A stretch of DNA of 64,000 nt, from assembly GCA_023432445.1 (NCBI GenBank), contig JAEYUP010000001.1, forward strand, positions 124,001-188,000. The letters are read 5' to 3'. The position numbers and the translations under genes are program-made. Of the stretch, positions 42,665-50,041 are shown piece by piece (the first letter of the stretch is position 1; every line of letters begins with the position of its first letter). The DNA is from Candidatus Parcubacteria bacterium (GTDB lineage: Bacteria > Patescibacteriota > Saccharimonadia > Saccharimonadales > Saccharimonadaceae). The notes beneath the pieces were generated by a model. It had not been told where the DNA came from. It was given only the letters and a program-made list of their open reading frames with translations, and ran no database searches.

Positions 42665-43318
42665 CTACTGCGCTTTATGTGAGTTTTCAGCCCGCCACTT
42701 GGCTATCTCGGCATGGTTACCACTTAAAAGCACCTCTGGTACCGTTAACCCGCGGAACTCGGCCGGCTTAGTGTATTGTGGGAACTCTAAGTTGTCACCA
42801 TCAGAAAAGCTCTCAATAGCCGTACTCGACTCACCGCCTAAAACGCCTGGGATTAACCGGACGATACTATCGATCACCGCCAGGGCCGGTATCTCCCCGC
42901 CCGTTAGAACATAGTCACCAATGCTCACTTGCTCGTCCACCAGCGACACAATCCGCTCATCGTAGCCCTCATAGCGTCCGCAGACGAAGATGTAGCCGTG
43001 GGTCGCCTCAGACCACTCTTGCGCCACTAACTGCTTCCAGCGCTGTCCGCGAGGTGTCATTAGAACTACCTTGGCGGTTGGGTCGCTCATCTTGGCCGTC
43101 TCCACGGCCGCAAAAAGCGGCTCTGGCTTAAGAAGCATGCCATCACCCCCGCCATAAGGCGTGTCATCAACTTGCTGGCGCGGACCAACGCCAAAATCCC
43201 TCAGATTAACAATCTCAAACGAAACCAAGCCTTCTTTTTGGGCTTTCCACATCATCGAGCTGCCCAGCACGCCCTCAAGCATCTCAGGAAAAAGTGTAAT
43301 GATTTGGATCTTTTTCAT
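42665..43318 (-). CDS. trmD: tRNA (guanine-N1)-methyltransferase
   Basis: Methylates G37 next to the anticodon of tRNAs reading CNN/Pro codons, preventing +1 frameshifts. 217 residues from ATG 43318 (MKKIQIITLFPEM). SPOUT knot: YGGGDGMLLKPEP, FVCGRYEGYDERI (about 105-117), SIGDYVLTGGEIPAL (about 125-139). Shorter than E. coli TrmD (255), mostly at the C-terminus. A TGGTACACT box lies 7 bases before the ATG. In most bacteria rimM precedes trmD; here it does not. Confidence 0.95.
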   Translation of the reverse strand: MKKIQIITLFPEMLEGVLGSSMMWKAQKEGLVSFEIVNLRDFGVGPRQQVDDTPYGGGDGMLLKPEPLFAAVETAKMSDPTAKVVLMTPRGQRWKQLVAQEWSEATHGYIFVCGRYEGYDERIVSLVDEQVSIGDYVLTGGEIPALAVIDSIVRLIPGVLGGESSTAIESFSDGDNLEFPQYTKPAEFRGLTVPEVLLSGNHAEIAKWRAENSHKAQ

Positions 43319-43325
43319 CTTTACC

Positions 43326-43334
43326 AGTGTACCA
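43326..43334 (-). promoter_or_regulatory. Extended -10 promoter of trmD (leaderless start)
   Basis: TGGTACACT on the minus strand, 7 bases (GGTAAAG) before the trmD ATG. Confidence 0.65.
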
Positions 43335-43361
43335 CCCCTGTGGCTCTTTGGTAAGAGAAAA

Positions 43362-43393
43362 CAAAAAACCGCCCACACATGGACGGTCGTTTG
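43362..43393 (-). terminator. Terminator downstream of the KH protein gene
   Basis: Minus strand ACCGTCC...GGGCGGT hairpin followed by TTTTTTG. It separates the KH gene from trmD, so trmD depends on its own promoter. Confidence 0.82.
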
Positions 43394-43400
43394 ATCACAT

Positions 43401-43473
43401 AAGCTCTCAACAAATGTGGTGATTTGTCGCTCGCATTTGAGCTTCTCGCAGTTCAAAGTATTTACTGAACTGC
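43401..43473 (-). ncRNA. Structured RNA candidate between the KH protein gene and its terminator
   Basis: Two clean inverted repeats: GCAGTTCA (43448-43455) with TGAACTGC (43466-43473), and CAAATG (43411-43416) with CATTTG (43434-43439) extended by AAGCT/AGCTT. With the terminator this makes three consecutive hairpins in about 110 bases downstream of the KH stop. Could be a processed 3' UTR RNA or a stabiliser; no known family recognised. Confidence 0.4.
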
Positions 43474-43479
43474 TAGTGA

Positions 43480-43926
43480 TTATATATCAAGGTCGTCGAG
43501 TTCCGCAAGCTCTTGGCGGGTCTTTTTTGTGTAGTCGGAGCTATTGTCCACAGCTTCATCTGTGGCGTTTTCCACAACCGCTTCATCTTCGGAAGATTCT
43601 GCTGCTGACTCATCGGAAAGCGGTGCAGACTCTTGATCATCCCTTGGCGCATCAGACGAAGCGTGTCCGCCAACATAACCATCGTTGTTTACAATTTTCA
43701 AGTTATAACGCGCGTCATTCTTGGTACCAAGGGCTCGCAGTAATGTTCGCAAGCTCTGCGCTGTCACACCGCGCTTACCGATGACCCGTCCTAGATCTTC
43801 GGGATTAACGGTCAGAGTAAGCAACACTCCTTTTTCGTCAATAATCCTTTCTATAACCACATCGTCAGGGTGCCCAACGACTGATTTTACGATGTACTCT
43901 ATGAATTGCTGGTCTATGGTCGACAT
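43480..43926 (-). CDS. khpA: KH-domain RNA-binding protein with acidic tail (KhpA-like)
   Basis: 148 residues from ATG 43926, chosen for AAGGAGG upstream. The first 78 residues are a KhpA-type KH domain with the GxxG loop in GRVIGKRGVTAQSLRTLL (about 44-61). Unlike usual KhpA (about 75-80 residues), an acidic, disordered tail of about 65 residues follows (SDESAAESSEDEAVVE and on). KhpA binds structured RNAs and is typically encoded between rpsP and rimM-trmD, as here except for rimM. The bS16 protein nearby has a similar acidic tail. Confidence 0.9.
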   Translation of the reverse strand: MSTIDQQFIEYIVKSVVGHPDDVVIERIIDEKGVLLTLTVNPEDLGRVIGKRGVTAQSLRTLLRALGTKNDARYNLKIVNNDGYVGGHASSDAPRDDQESAPLSDESAAESSEDEAVVENATDEAVDNSSDYTKKTRQELAELDDLDI

Positions 43927-43966
43927 ATGCCCCTCCTTCGGTCGCGTGTCAAAGTATCGTAAGCCC

Positions 43967-43975
43967 ATTGTACCA
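43967..43975 (-). promoter_or_regulatory. Extended -10 promoter of the KH protein gene
   Basis: TGGTACAAT on the minus strand, about 40 bases before the ATG; leader contains AAGGAGG. Confidence 0.6.
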
Positions 43976-44002
43976 TAAGCATAACCCGGTCTGTCCAGCT
44001 AA

Positions 44003-44031
44003 TTGACTTCTCTCCTCTGTTATGCTATAAT
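44003..44031 (+). promoter_or_regulatory. Near-consensus sigma70-type promoter of the isolated 110-residue protein gene
   Basis: TTGACT (44003-44008), 17-base spacer, TGC-TATAAT (-10 at 44026-44031). The best -35/-10 pair I see in the window. Confidence 0.82.
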
Positions 44032-44041
44032 AGATTTACAT

Positions 44042-44060
44042 CCCCCAGGCAGGCTGGGGG
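44042..44060 (+). promoter_or_regulatory. 5' UTR hairpin directly before the GTG start
   Basis: CCCCCA (44042-44047) pairs with TGGGGG (44055-44060), loop of seven. It begins about 4 bases after the expected transcription start and ends 3 bases before the GTG, so it may control initiation. Confidence 0.55.
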
Positions 44061-44063
44061 CGC

Positions 44064-44396
44064 GTGAAAAGAGCTTTTGTGAAAGCCTTCAACAAGGAAC
44101 AGCGCCGTCAGGCAACCAACGTGAGAAAAGGCCGAAAGGCCCTTGCGATGATTGAAGACTGCGGCCTACAAAAGGGCTCTATAGTCTACTGCGTCCTGCA
44201 CCGCGCTTTGACCCTCTACTCTGAGGGCCAAGACGAGTCCCTGAACGCGGCCATTGATGAGTACGAGCTGGCGACTGGGGTGCACTTTTCAAGCGAAAAG
44301 CGCAAACGAGTCGCCAATAAGTACAAATACCTCCTCGAGCAAGCCTTCCAGTCGCTGAAGGATGAGCAAGAGAACAAAACCCCGGGGCCGCCATAA
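44064..44396 (+). CDS. Small basic helical protein of unknown function in a self-contained cassette
   Basis: 110 residues, GTG start just after a hairpin; a later ATG (at MIEDCG, residue 29) is an alternative start. Basic N-terminus (KRAFVKAFNKEQRRQATNVRKGRK) then predicted helices with LHRALTLYSEGQDESLNAAIDEYELATG, and a hydrophilic PGPP end. No domain recognised; the basic helical make-up would suit nucleic-acid binding. It lies alone on the plus strand between rpsP and the KH gene, which are normally adjacent, with its own strong promoter and terminator, and looks like an inserted unit. Its stop codon lies in the terminator loop. Confidence 0.7.
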   Translation: MKRAFVKAFNKEQRRQATNVRKGRKALAMIEDCGLQKGSIVYCVLHRALTLYSEGQDESLNAAIDEYELATGVHFSSEKRKRVANKYKYLLEQAFQSLKDEQENKTPGPP

Positions 44397-44416
44397 CGGT
44401 CCCGGGGTGTTTCATT
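44379..44416. terminator. Bidirectional terminator between the unknown gene and rpsP
   Basis: Twelve-pair stem (44379-44390 with 44397-44408) and loop CCATAA, which contains the stop codon of the plus-strand gene. T-rich on the right, A-rich on the left, so it also fits the end of rpsP. Confidence 0.9.
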
Positions 44417-44430
44417 TTCTAGTCTAATTA

Positions 44431-44850
44431 TTACTTCTCGGCTGGCTCGTCGGTAACTTCTTCGACAGGTGCTTCCGACTCTTCGGCCGCAGGCTCTTCA
44501 GGGGTGTCAACAACCTCTTCTACGACTTCTTCCTTAGGTTGGTTCTTGCGTAGCTTCTCGGCGTTTCGGATAGATTTCTGCTTGTCACCAGCCTCTTGCT
44601 TGACCCATGACGGCAGCTTAACGCCAGCATCTTTAAGAAGCTTAACAACTCGAGGAGTTGGTTGAGCACCATTATCTAGGTACTTCTGGGCTACTTCTAC
44701 TTGAACGTTAGCCTGCTTAGTGTGAGGGTTGTAGCTTCCGACGTAAGCAACCACGCGACCGCTAGACGGGTGACGCTGAGACTCCTGGACAGCCAGACGA
44801 TAAGTTGGGTAGCCGGCGCGGCCGACACGTTGCAAACGAATTGCGAGCAT
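44431..44850 (-). CDS. rpsP: 30S ribosomal protein bS16 with acidic C-terminal extension
   Basis: 139 residues. The first 80 are standard bS16: LAIRLQRVGRAGYPTYRLAV, GYNP-like SYNPHTKQ, and YLDNGAQPTPRVVKLLKDAGV. The remaining 55 are low-complexity and strongly acidic (EEVVEEVVDTPEEPAAEESE region), an extension not found in typical bS16 of about 80-90 residues but common in this lineage as far as I know. rpsP heads the classic rpsP-KH-trmD cluster. Confidence 0.96.
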   Translation of the reverse strand: MLAIRLQRVGRAGYPTYRLAVQESQRHPSSGRVVAYVGSYNPHTKQANVQVEVAQKYLDNGAQPTPRVVKLLKDAGVKLPSWVKQEAGDKQKSIRNAEKLRKNQPKEEVVEEVVDTPEEPAAEESEAPVEEVTDEPAEK

Positions 44851-44926
44851 AAAAACGATATTTCCTTTATCTAAAATTAAACTGATGTTTTAATCTGGTT
44901 TATTTTACACCATATTACCCCTGAAG

Positions 44927-45634
44927 TCAACGGGACAAGTACTGAGCCAACGCTTCCTTAGCGGCTTCCTGTTGCGCGAACTGCTTGCTCGGTCCAACAC
45001 CTTGCGATACCAAGCGACTACCAGCATAAACACCAAGCGTAAACAGCTTGTCGTGATCTGGCCCAGTCTCTTCGATAACGACATAGCGGGGCGTCACGCC
45101 ATCAACCCGCTGCATCACTTCTTGAAGGTGTGACTTAGGGTCACGCCATGTACCATCTTTCAAAATACCTTCAAGCTTCGAAATAATATTTTTGTCGATA
45201 AACTTAGCGGCCTCATCGTAACCCTTCTCTAGATAGATCGCTCCGATCAGAGCTTCAAAAGCATTGGCCAAAATCTGGATACGAGCCCTGTCAGAACCCT
45301 GCTTCTCGCCCTTGCTCATCCTGACCAGCGGTTCGTACCCCAGAGCGCTACCAGCCTCACCAATACTCTCAGTCCGAACGAGTGAAGCCCGCCAGGATGT
45401 CAAAATACCCTCAGTTTCGTTGTGGTTGCGGAAAAGATAGTCGGTCACCACCAGCTCGAGAACAGCATCACCCAAGAACTCAAGCCGTTCGTTGTGCTCA
45501 CTAACACTTTTGCGGTGCTCGTTAACGTAAGAGCGGTGTGTCAAAGCTGTCACTAATAGATCAACATCTTCAAACTCAAAGCCAAGTTTTTGCCGTGCAA
45601 ATGCTTGGTATGGTTCCACCTGCATACCCGTCAT
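44927..45634 (-). CDS. rnc: Ribonuclease III
   Basis: Double-strand-specific RNase that processes rRNA and mRNA. 235 residues. Signature ERLEFLGDAVLELVV (about 49-63), second metal site NAFEALIGAIYLEKG (about 124-138), and a C-terminal dsRBD from about 165 (PKSHLQEVMQ ... GPSKQFAQQEAAKEAL). Start overlaps the nudix stop by TAATG; ATG at MQVEPY is an alternative three codons later. Length typical. Confidence 0.96.
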   Translation of the reverse strand: MTGMQVEPYQAFARQKLGFEFEDVDLLVTALTHRSYVNEHRKSVSEHNERLEFLGDAVLELVVTDYLFRNHNETEGILTSWRASLVRTESIGEAGSALGYEPLVRMSKGEKQGSDRARIQILANAFEALIGAIYLEKGYDEAAKFIDKNIISKLEGILKDGTWRDPKSHLQEVMQRVDGVTPRYVVIEETGPDHDKLFTLGVYAGSRLVSQGVGPSKQFAQQEAAKEALAQYLSR

Positions 45635-46125
45635 TATAAGTTCTCCTGCCTGATCCGCTTCATCGCAAGAAGCATTAACTTTCCGATGTCTTCATACTCG
45701 ATCGCTTCAAGCGCATCGTGAAAACTAAACCATTTAATACCGTTCATCCATTCTTCTTTCTTGATGGCGTTGGTGTCGCCCTTGGCCCGAACTAGGTAAA
45801 TCTGTGTCGTCATCAGAACCAACTTGTCAATTCGGCGATAACGGAAGTGGATCTTTCCCAGCCATCCCAGCATGTCTACGTCCTTCAAGCCGGCTTCCTC
45901 GCCAATTTCGCGCTTCGCGGTCTGTTGAGCAGACTCACCCTCCTCGATGTGGCCCTTTGGAATAGTCCAGCGATCTTTGGCATCCTGAATCAGAAGAATT
46001 TCAACACCATTTTTGCCATGGCGAAACACAATACCACCTGCGGTAGGTTCACGGACTATTTCTTGAATGGATGGTTTTTTGCGAGAAAAATACTTCTTAA
46101 ATGTATCAAACTGCGGTGCTGCCAT
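45634..46125 (-). CDS. NUDIX hydrolase, MutT/diadenosine-polyphosphatase-like
   Basis: 163 residues. Nudix box PKGHIEEGESAQQTAKREIG-EEAGL (about 73-97) complete. The preceding TAGGIVFRHGKNGVEILLI and following FRYRRIDKLVLMTTQIYLV fit the Ap4A hydrolase/MutT branch. Substrate is inferred only. It overlaps nusB by 20 bases and is coupled to rnc, an arrangement that ties it to RNA processing genes; RppH-like mRNA 5'-end removal is one speculative option. Confidence 0.85.
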   Translation of the reverse strand: MAAPQFDTFKKYFSRKKPSIQEIVREPTAGGIVFRHGKNGVEILLIQDAKDRWTIPKGHIEEGESAQQTAKREIGEEAGLKDVDMLGWLGKIHFRYRRIDKLVLMTTQIYLVRAKGDTNAIKKEEWMNGIKWFSFHDALEAIEYEDIGKLMLLAMKRIRQENL

Positions 46126-46564
46126 TTTCGGCTCCCTCTAAGAGCGTGCGGTACGCGGTCCCTAGGACCCCGTTCACAAACTTACTCGAGTTATCCGAAC
46201 CAAACGCTTTGGCAAGCTCGACCGCTTCGTTAATCACTACCTTTGGCGGAACGACGTGCTCTTGATAGAGCAGTTCGAACATACCAATTCGGAGGATGTT
46301 TCGGTCGACGCGGGCGATCTGGTCAATCGGCCAATCAGGGGCGATCGGCGCTATCTTGGCGTCAATGTCTTCCCGCTCCTTCAAAACCCCTTCAACCAGG
46401 ACTTTGACGAAATCCGTATCATCGATAGCAGTGTCATACCGCTCGATGTTACGATCCATGATAGCCTTAACGTCTGCTGACTTGTCCTCAGATTGGACAC
46501 GAAACTCATACTCGTAAAGAGTCTGGAGTGCTACGATGCGGCCGAGATGACGATTAGATGCCAT
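46106..46564 (-). CDS. nusB: Transcription antitermination protein NusB
   Basis: 152 residues, all-helical. SNRHLGRIVALQTLYEYEF at the N-terminus, IAPDWPIDQIARVDRNILRIGMFELLY (about 95-121) and VVINEAVELAKAFGSDNSSKFVNGVLG (about 126-152, split by the family's conserved NE-x-V-x-LAK-x-F). Binds boxA RNA with S10 during rRNA antitermination. Second gene of rpmF-nusB-nudix-rnc. Confidence 0.94.
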   Translation of the reverse strand: MASNRHLGRIVALQTLYEYEFRVQSEDKSADVKAIMDRNIERYDTAIDDTDFVKVLVEGVLKEREDIDAKIAPIAPDWPIDQIARVDRNILRIGMFELLYQEHVVPPKVVINEAVELAKAFGSDNSSKFVNGVLGTAYRTLLEGAENGSTAV

Positions 46565-46608
46565 AATGCGTTGATTCTCTTAACTTTATTGTCAATGTAA
46601 AATGTAAA

Positions 46609-46758
46609 CTATTCAGCCAGTGCTTTACCGGTCTCACGACGAGTCGTGCGAACCTTGACTGGCGATTTTCCGTTCACGCGACGAGCAAGCGTCAAGCGTA
46701 AGTGGCTACGACGGAGACCCGTTTTGCGCGGGCTACTCTGTTTCTTCGGTTGTCCCAT
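46609..46758 (-). CDS. rpmF: 50S ribosomal protein bL32 (zinc-less form)
   Basis: 49 residues: starts MGQPKKQSSPRKTGLRRSHL, the bL32 hallmark, and ends GKALAE. The usual C-terminal four-cysteine zinc knuckle (CPNCG...C..C) is absent; the protein ends with ARRVNGKSPVKVRTTRRE instead. AAGGAG lies 8 bases before the ATG. Heads a short operon with nusB, the nudix gene and rnc; its gap to nusB is 44 bases. Very small, so easy to miss. Confidence 0.85.
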   Translation of the reverse strand: MGQPKKQSSPRKTGLRRSHLRLTLARRVNGKSPVKVRTTRRETGKALAE

Positions 46759-46799
46759 GGAATGTGCTCCTTACCTTAGGTGTTATAAAACTTGAGTCT

Positions 46800-46805
46800 A
46801 TTATA
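46800..46805 (-). promoter_or_regulatory. -10 box of the rpmF operon
   Basis: TATAAT on the minus strand with a leader of about 35 bases holding AAGGAG. Confidence 0.6.
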
Positions 46806-46912
46806 CTATGAATTTCTGATTTACCAAAGAGGTTTTACGCCAAAGACCCCTTGTGGCCTTCTCGACATCCAGCGGCGAGTGCCTTTCATCATTTGACCCC
46901 AGAGTTGTCGCG

Positions 46913-46921
46913 TGGCATAAT
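46913..46921 (+). promoter_or_regulatory. Extended -10 promoter of the LysM-like gene (leaderless start)
   Basis: TGGCATAAT ends 9 bases before the ATG at 46931. Confidence 0.6.
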
Positions 46922-46930
46922 GAAACTAAC

Positions 46931-47413
46931 ATGAGCGAAATAAACAAAGACGACCTAGACGCCCTGATAGATGCGACAAGATCTGCCCGGGCGGCCGAGC
47001 GTGTTACATCAACCCCACGACCCAAGCACAACCAGCAGCCTACGCCACTAGTAGACAGAACTGTCTACGAACCAAACATTAAAGCACCCAATCACCCTAT
47101 TAAAAAGACGCTAGCCGCAACTGGCATCGTTGGTGGAGCCGTCGCACTCGGTTATTTGGCACACGAAGCAGTCTCAGCCCCAGAGATTTCAGACCACACC
47201 CAGCAAGTTAGTGTTGTCGATGGCGACACTCTAGAAAAAATAGTCTTAAGAAGCGTAGATGGTATTGAAAACGTTGATATAAGCGAAGTTGTAAACTATG
47301 TCAAAAACGATCCAGAAAACGCCAAGGTATTCGTAGATCTTGAAACAGGCGAACTATCTGCAGATATATATCCAGGTGAAGTTATCGTTGTTCCAGAGTC
47401 AGTCAAGCCTTAA
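46931..47413 (+). CDS. Single-pass membrane protein with LysM-like C-terminal domain
   Basis: 160 residues from ATG 46931 (MSEINKDDLDAL). Hydrophilic N-terminal 60 residues, a glycine/alanine-rich membrane helix (about 66-86, TLAATGIVGGAVALGYLAHEAV), then about 70 residues resembling LysM: VSVVDGDTLEKIVLRSV near its start and LSADIYPGEVIVVP at its end. LysM domains bind peptidoglycan or chitin-type glycans; here it would lie outside the membrane. The match is by pattern and diverged. Ends overlapping leuS by 4 bases. Confidence 0.65.
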   Translation: MSEINKDDLDALIDATRSARAAERVTSTPRPKHNQQPTPLVDRTVYEPNIKAPNHPIKKTLAATGIVGGAVALGYLAHEAVSAPEISDHTQQVSVVDGDTLEKIVLRSVDGIENVDISEVVNYVKNDPENAKVFVDLETGELSADIYPGEVIVVPESVKP

Positions 47414-49839
47414 ACAACGACACTAACCAGTCGGCCAGCGACGTAAATAACCTTTTTAGGCTCGCCAGTTACAAACTTGGCAACATTTTCGTGCGCCAGA
47501 GCGGCAGACTTAATGTCACCTTCGGAGGCATTACGCGCAACCGAAATCTCACCGCGCAGCTTGCCGTTCACCTGTACGGCGATAGACACCCTGTCCTCGA
47601 CGATAAATTCATTGTCCCAATGCGGCCATGGGTTGTGTTGCACCAAGCCCTCACCGCCAAGCTCTGCCCAAAGTTCCTCGGACAAGTGCGGCGTCAAAGG
47701 TGCCATCAACTGGACAAGCGTCATCAAAGCATCGCGCCAAACTTCCTCTGAAAAACCGTCTACCTTAAACCTGTAAAGCTCGTTAACGTACTCCATCAAA
47801 GCCGAAATAGCCGTATTGAAGCTGTGGCGACGGATGTCATCGGTCACTTTTCGAACAACTTTATGCCGAAGCACCCGAATAGCCTCGTCATTAACAACCA
47901 CCGACCGATCACCGGCCTCGATGTATTGCTGAGTCAGCACCCAGACACGGTTAAGAAAGCGGTAAACACCCGCAATACCCTTAGAGCTCCAAGTAGCGTC
48001 AAATTCGATCGGACCCATAAATAGTAGGTAGGTGCGAAGCGCGTCAGCACCATAACCCTGCTCGATCACCTCTAGCGGGTCGATAACATTTCCTTTACTT
48101 TTGCTCATCTTGGAGCCATCTTCAGCATTTATATAGCCATGGTAAACAAGCTTCTTAACCGGCTCTTTAAAGCCTACCAGTCCCATATCTTTAAATACGT
48201 GTGTCCAAAAACGAACATATAGCAGGTGAGCTACGGCATGGTCGCCACCAACATAAATGTCGACCGGATTCCAATAGTTAACTGTCTCTGGATCCCAGGC
48301 CCGTTCCGCATTTCGCGGGTCGCTGTAGCGAAGCAAGTACCAACTAGAGCAGGCATAGCCATCCATAGTGTCGGTTTCGCGTAGCCCCGGAGCACCACAG
48401 GTCGGGCAAGGAGCCTTCACCCACTCTTCGACGTGCGCCAGTGCAGACCTGCCATCACCCTTCGGCGCAAAGTCTTTAACTTCTGGCAAAATCACCGGCA
48501 GCTGGTCTTCAGGTACTGCTACCGCCCCGTGCTCGGCACAGTGGATTATAGGGATCGGCGCTCCCCAGTAACGCTGTCTTGAGATTAACCAGTCGCGCAT
48601 TTTGTAGGTAGTAACCGACTCACCGACGCCCTTTTCGTTCAGCCAAGCAGTAATCGCCTCGCGCGCATCGGCGCTTGCCATGCCGTCGAACTGACCAGAT
48701 AGCTGCAAGACACCTTCGTCATGGTTAGCGGGGTCGTCGTCTCGGTCAACATTTTTAATAACATCGAGGATAGGTAGGTTATACTTCTCTGCAAAAGCAT
48801 GATCGCGCTCGTCGTGCGCCGGAACCGCCATAATAGCGCCGGTGCCATAACCGCCGAGCACATAATCAGCCACCCAGACAGGCACTTTTTGACCGTTCGC
48901 CGGATTAACGGCATACGAACCAGTAAATACACCGGTCTTTTCCTTGCTCTCGTTCATACGATCTACCTCGGATCGTTTCACCGCCTCTTTAACATACTGC
49001 GCCAACGGCTCGGCGTATTCGTCCACCCCAAGCGAAGAAATCATCGGGTGCTCTGGTGCCACAACTAAAAACGTAGCACCAAAAATTGTATCTGGTCGAG
49101 TTGTAAAGACAGAAATATTTGACGCCGTTTCTTCAATAGCAAATGTTATTTCTGCCCCTGACGATCGGCCGATCCAGTTGGTTTGAGCTGTTTTTATTCT
49201 CTGTGGCCAGTCAAGATCTTCGATCTCTTCTAACAACGCGTCGGCATACTCTGTGATTTTGAAAAACCACTGCTTCATCGACTTTTTCTCGACCTGACTG
49301 CCACAACGCCAACAAGCACCAGCCTCTACTTGCTCGTTAGCCAGCACCGTCTTGTCAACCGGACACCACCACTGTAAAGACTCTTTCTGATAAGCCAAAC
49401 CTCGCTCAAATAACTTCGTAAAAACCCACTGGGTCCACCTGTAATACTCGGGGTGCGACGTGCTAATCTCGCGCGACCAATCGATCGAAACGCCCATGCG
49501 CTTGATCTGCTTTTTGTAGTTCTCTACGTTTTCAACCGTCGTATCAGCGGGTGATTTGCCTGTTTTGATAGCATAGTTCTCAGCCGGCAGCCCGAAAGTG
49601 TCCCAGCCCATTGGGTTAAGTACGTTGTGGCCATGCTGGCGGTAAAAACGCGCCAACCCGTCAACGATCGTGTAGCTAAATGCGTGGCCAATATGCATGC
49701 CGGCGCCAGACGGATACGGGAACATGCCAGAAACATACGTCTTATTTTTTGACGTATCAACCGAAACCTGATTGACTTTTTGATCTTCCCAGACCGCTTG
49801 CCACTTTGGCTCAATCTCGGAAGGATTGTATCGCTTCAT
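47410..49839 (-). CDS. leuS: Leucyl-tRNA synthetase
   Basis: 809 residues, bacterial type. HIGH motif as GMHIGHAFSY (about 46-55), zinc-type CWRCG, CP1 editing domain (about 225-410, TTRPDTIFGATF), second cysteine cluster CPTCG, KMSKS as DGSKMSKSKGNVIDP (about 570), and anticodon-binding helices plus a C-terminal VAVQVNGKLRGEI. The editing residues look intact. Stand-alone with TGTTATAAT 9 bases before its ATG. Confidence 0.97.
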   Translation of the reverse strand: MKRYNPSEIEPKWQAVWEDQKVNQVSVDTSKNKTYVSGMFPYPSGAGMHIGHAFSYTIVDGLARFYRQHGHNVLNPMGWDTFGLPAENYAIKTGKSPADTTVENVENYKKQIKRMGVSIDWSREISTSHPEYYRWTQWVFTKLFERGLAYQKESLQWWCPVDKTVLANEQVEAGACWRCGSQVEKKSMKQWFFKITEYADALLEEIEDLDWPQRIKTAQTNWIGRSSGAEITFAIEETASNISVFTTRPDTIFGATFLVVAPEHPMISSLGVDEYAEPLAQYVKEAVKRSEVDRMNESKEKTGVFTGSYAVNPANGQKVPVWVADYVLGGYGTGAIMAVPAHDERDHAFAEKYNLPILDVIKNVDRDDDPANHDEGVLQLSGQFDGMASADAREAITAWLNEKGVGESVTTYKMRDWLISRQRYWGAPIPIIHCAEHGAVAVPEDQLPVILPEVKDFAPKGDGRSALAHVEEWVKAPCPTCGAPGLRETDTMDGYACSSWYLLRYSDPRNAERAWDPETVNYWNPVDIYVGGDHAVAHLLYVRFWTHVFKDMGLVGFKEPVKKLVYHGYINAEDGSKMSKSKGNVIDPLEVIEQGYGADALRTYLLFMGPIEFDATWSSKGIAGVYRFLNRVWVLTQQYIEAGDRSVVVNDEAIRVLRHKVVRKVTDDIRRHSFNTAISALMEYVNELYRFKVDGFSEEVWRDALMTLVQLMAPLTPHLSEELWAELGGEGLVQHNPWPHWDNEFIVEDRVSIAVQVNGKLRGEISVARNASEGDIKSAALAHENVAKFVTGEPKKVIYVAGRLVSVVV

Positions 49840-49848
49840 ATCAGAGGT

Positions 49849-49857
49849 ATTATAACA
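49849..49857 (-). promoter_or_regulatory. Extended -10 promoter of leuS (near-leaderless)
   Basis: TGTTATAAT on the minus strand, 9 bases before the leuS ATG. Confidence 0.65.
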
Positions 49858-49921
49858 GATTGAACGACCGAGGTGAAATCAGTTAAAAACAATTCAAAAA
49901 TCAATCTCTATAGTAAGCATA

Positions 49922-50041
49922 ATGAAAGCCGGCATCTTCATCCCGTCAGAAATAACACATCACCTTAAAAGCCAAAAACTAACTCAAGCTATCAAAGAAC
50001 GCCTGCTTCTTCGCCATCCACTCCGGCGATTGGCGCACTAA
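49922..50041 (+). CDS. Possible 39-residue protein, antisense to the end of murF
   Basis: ATG at 49922 follows TATAGT by exactly 7 bases, the leaderless pattern of this genome. The frame reads MKAGIFIPSEITHHL and ends RRLAH before TAA. It overlaps the last 63 bases of murF on the other strand. No homologue recognised; could be chance. Confidence 0.28.
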   Translation: MKAGIFIPSEITHHLKSQKLTQAIKERLLLRHPLRRLAH

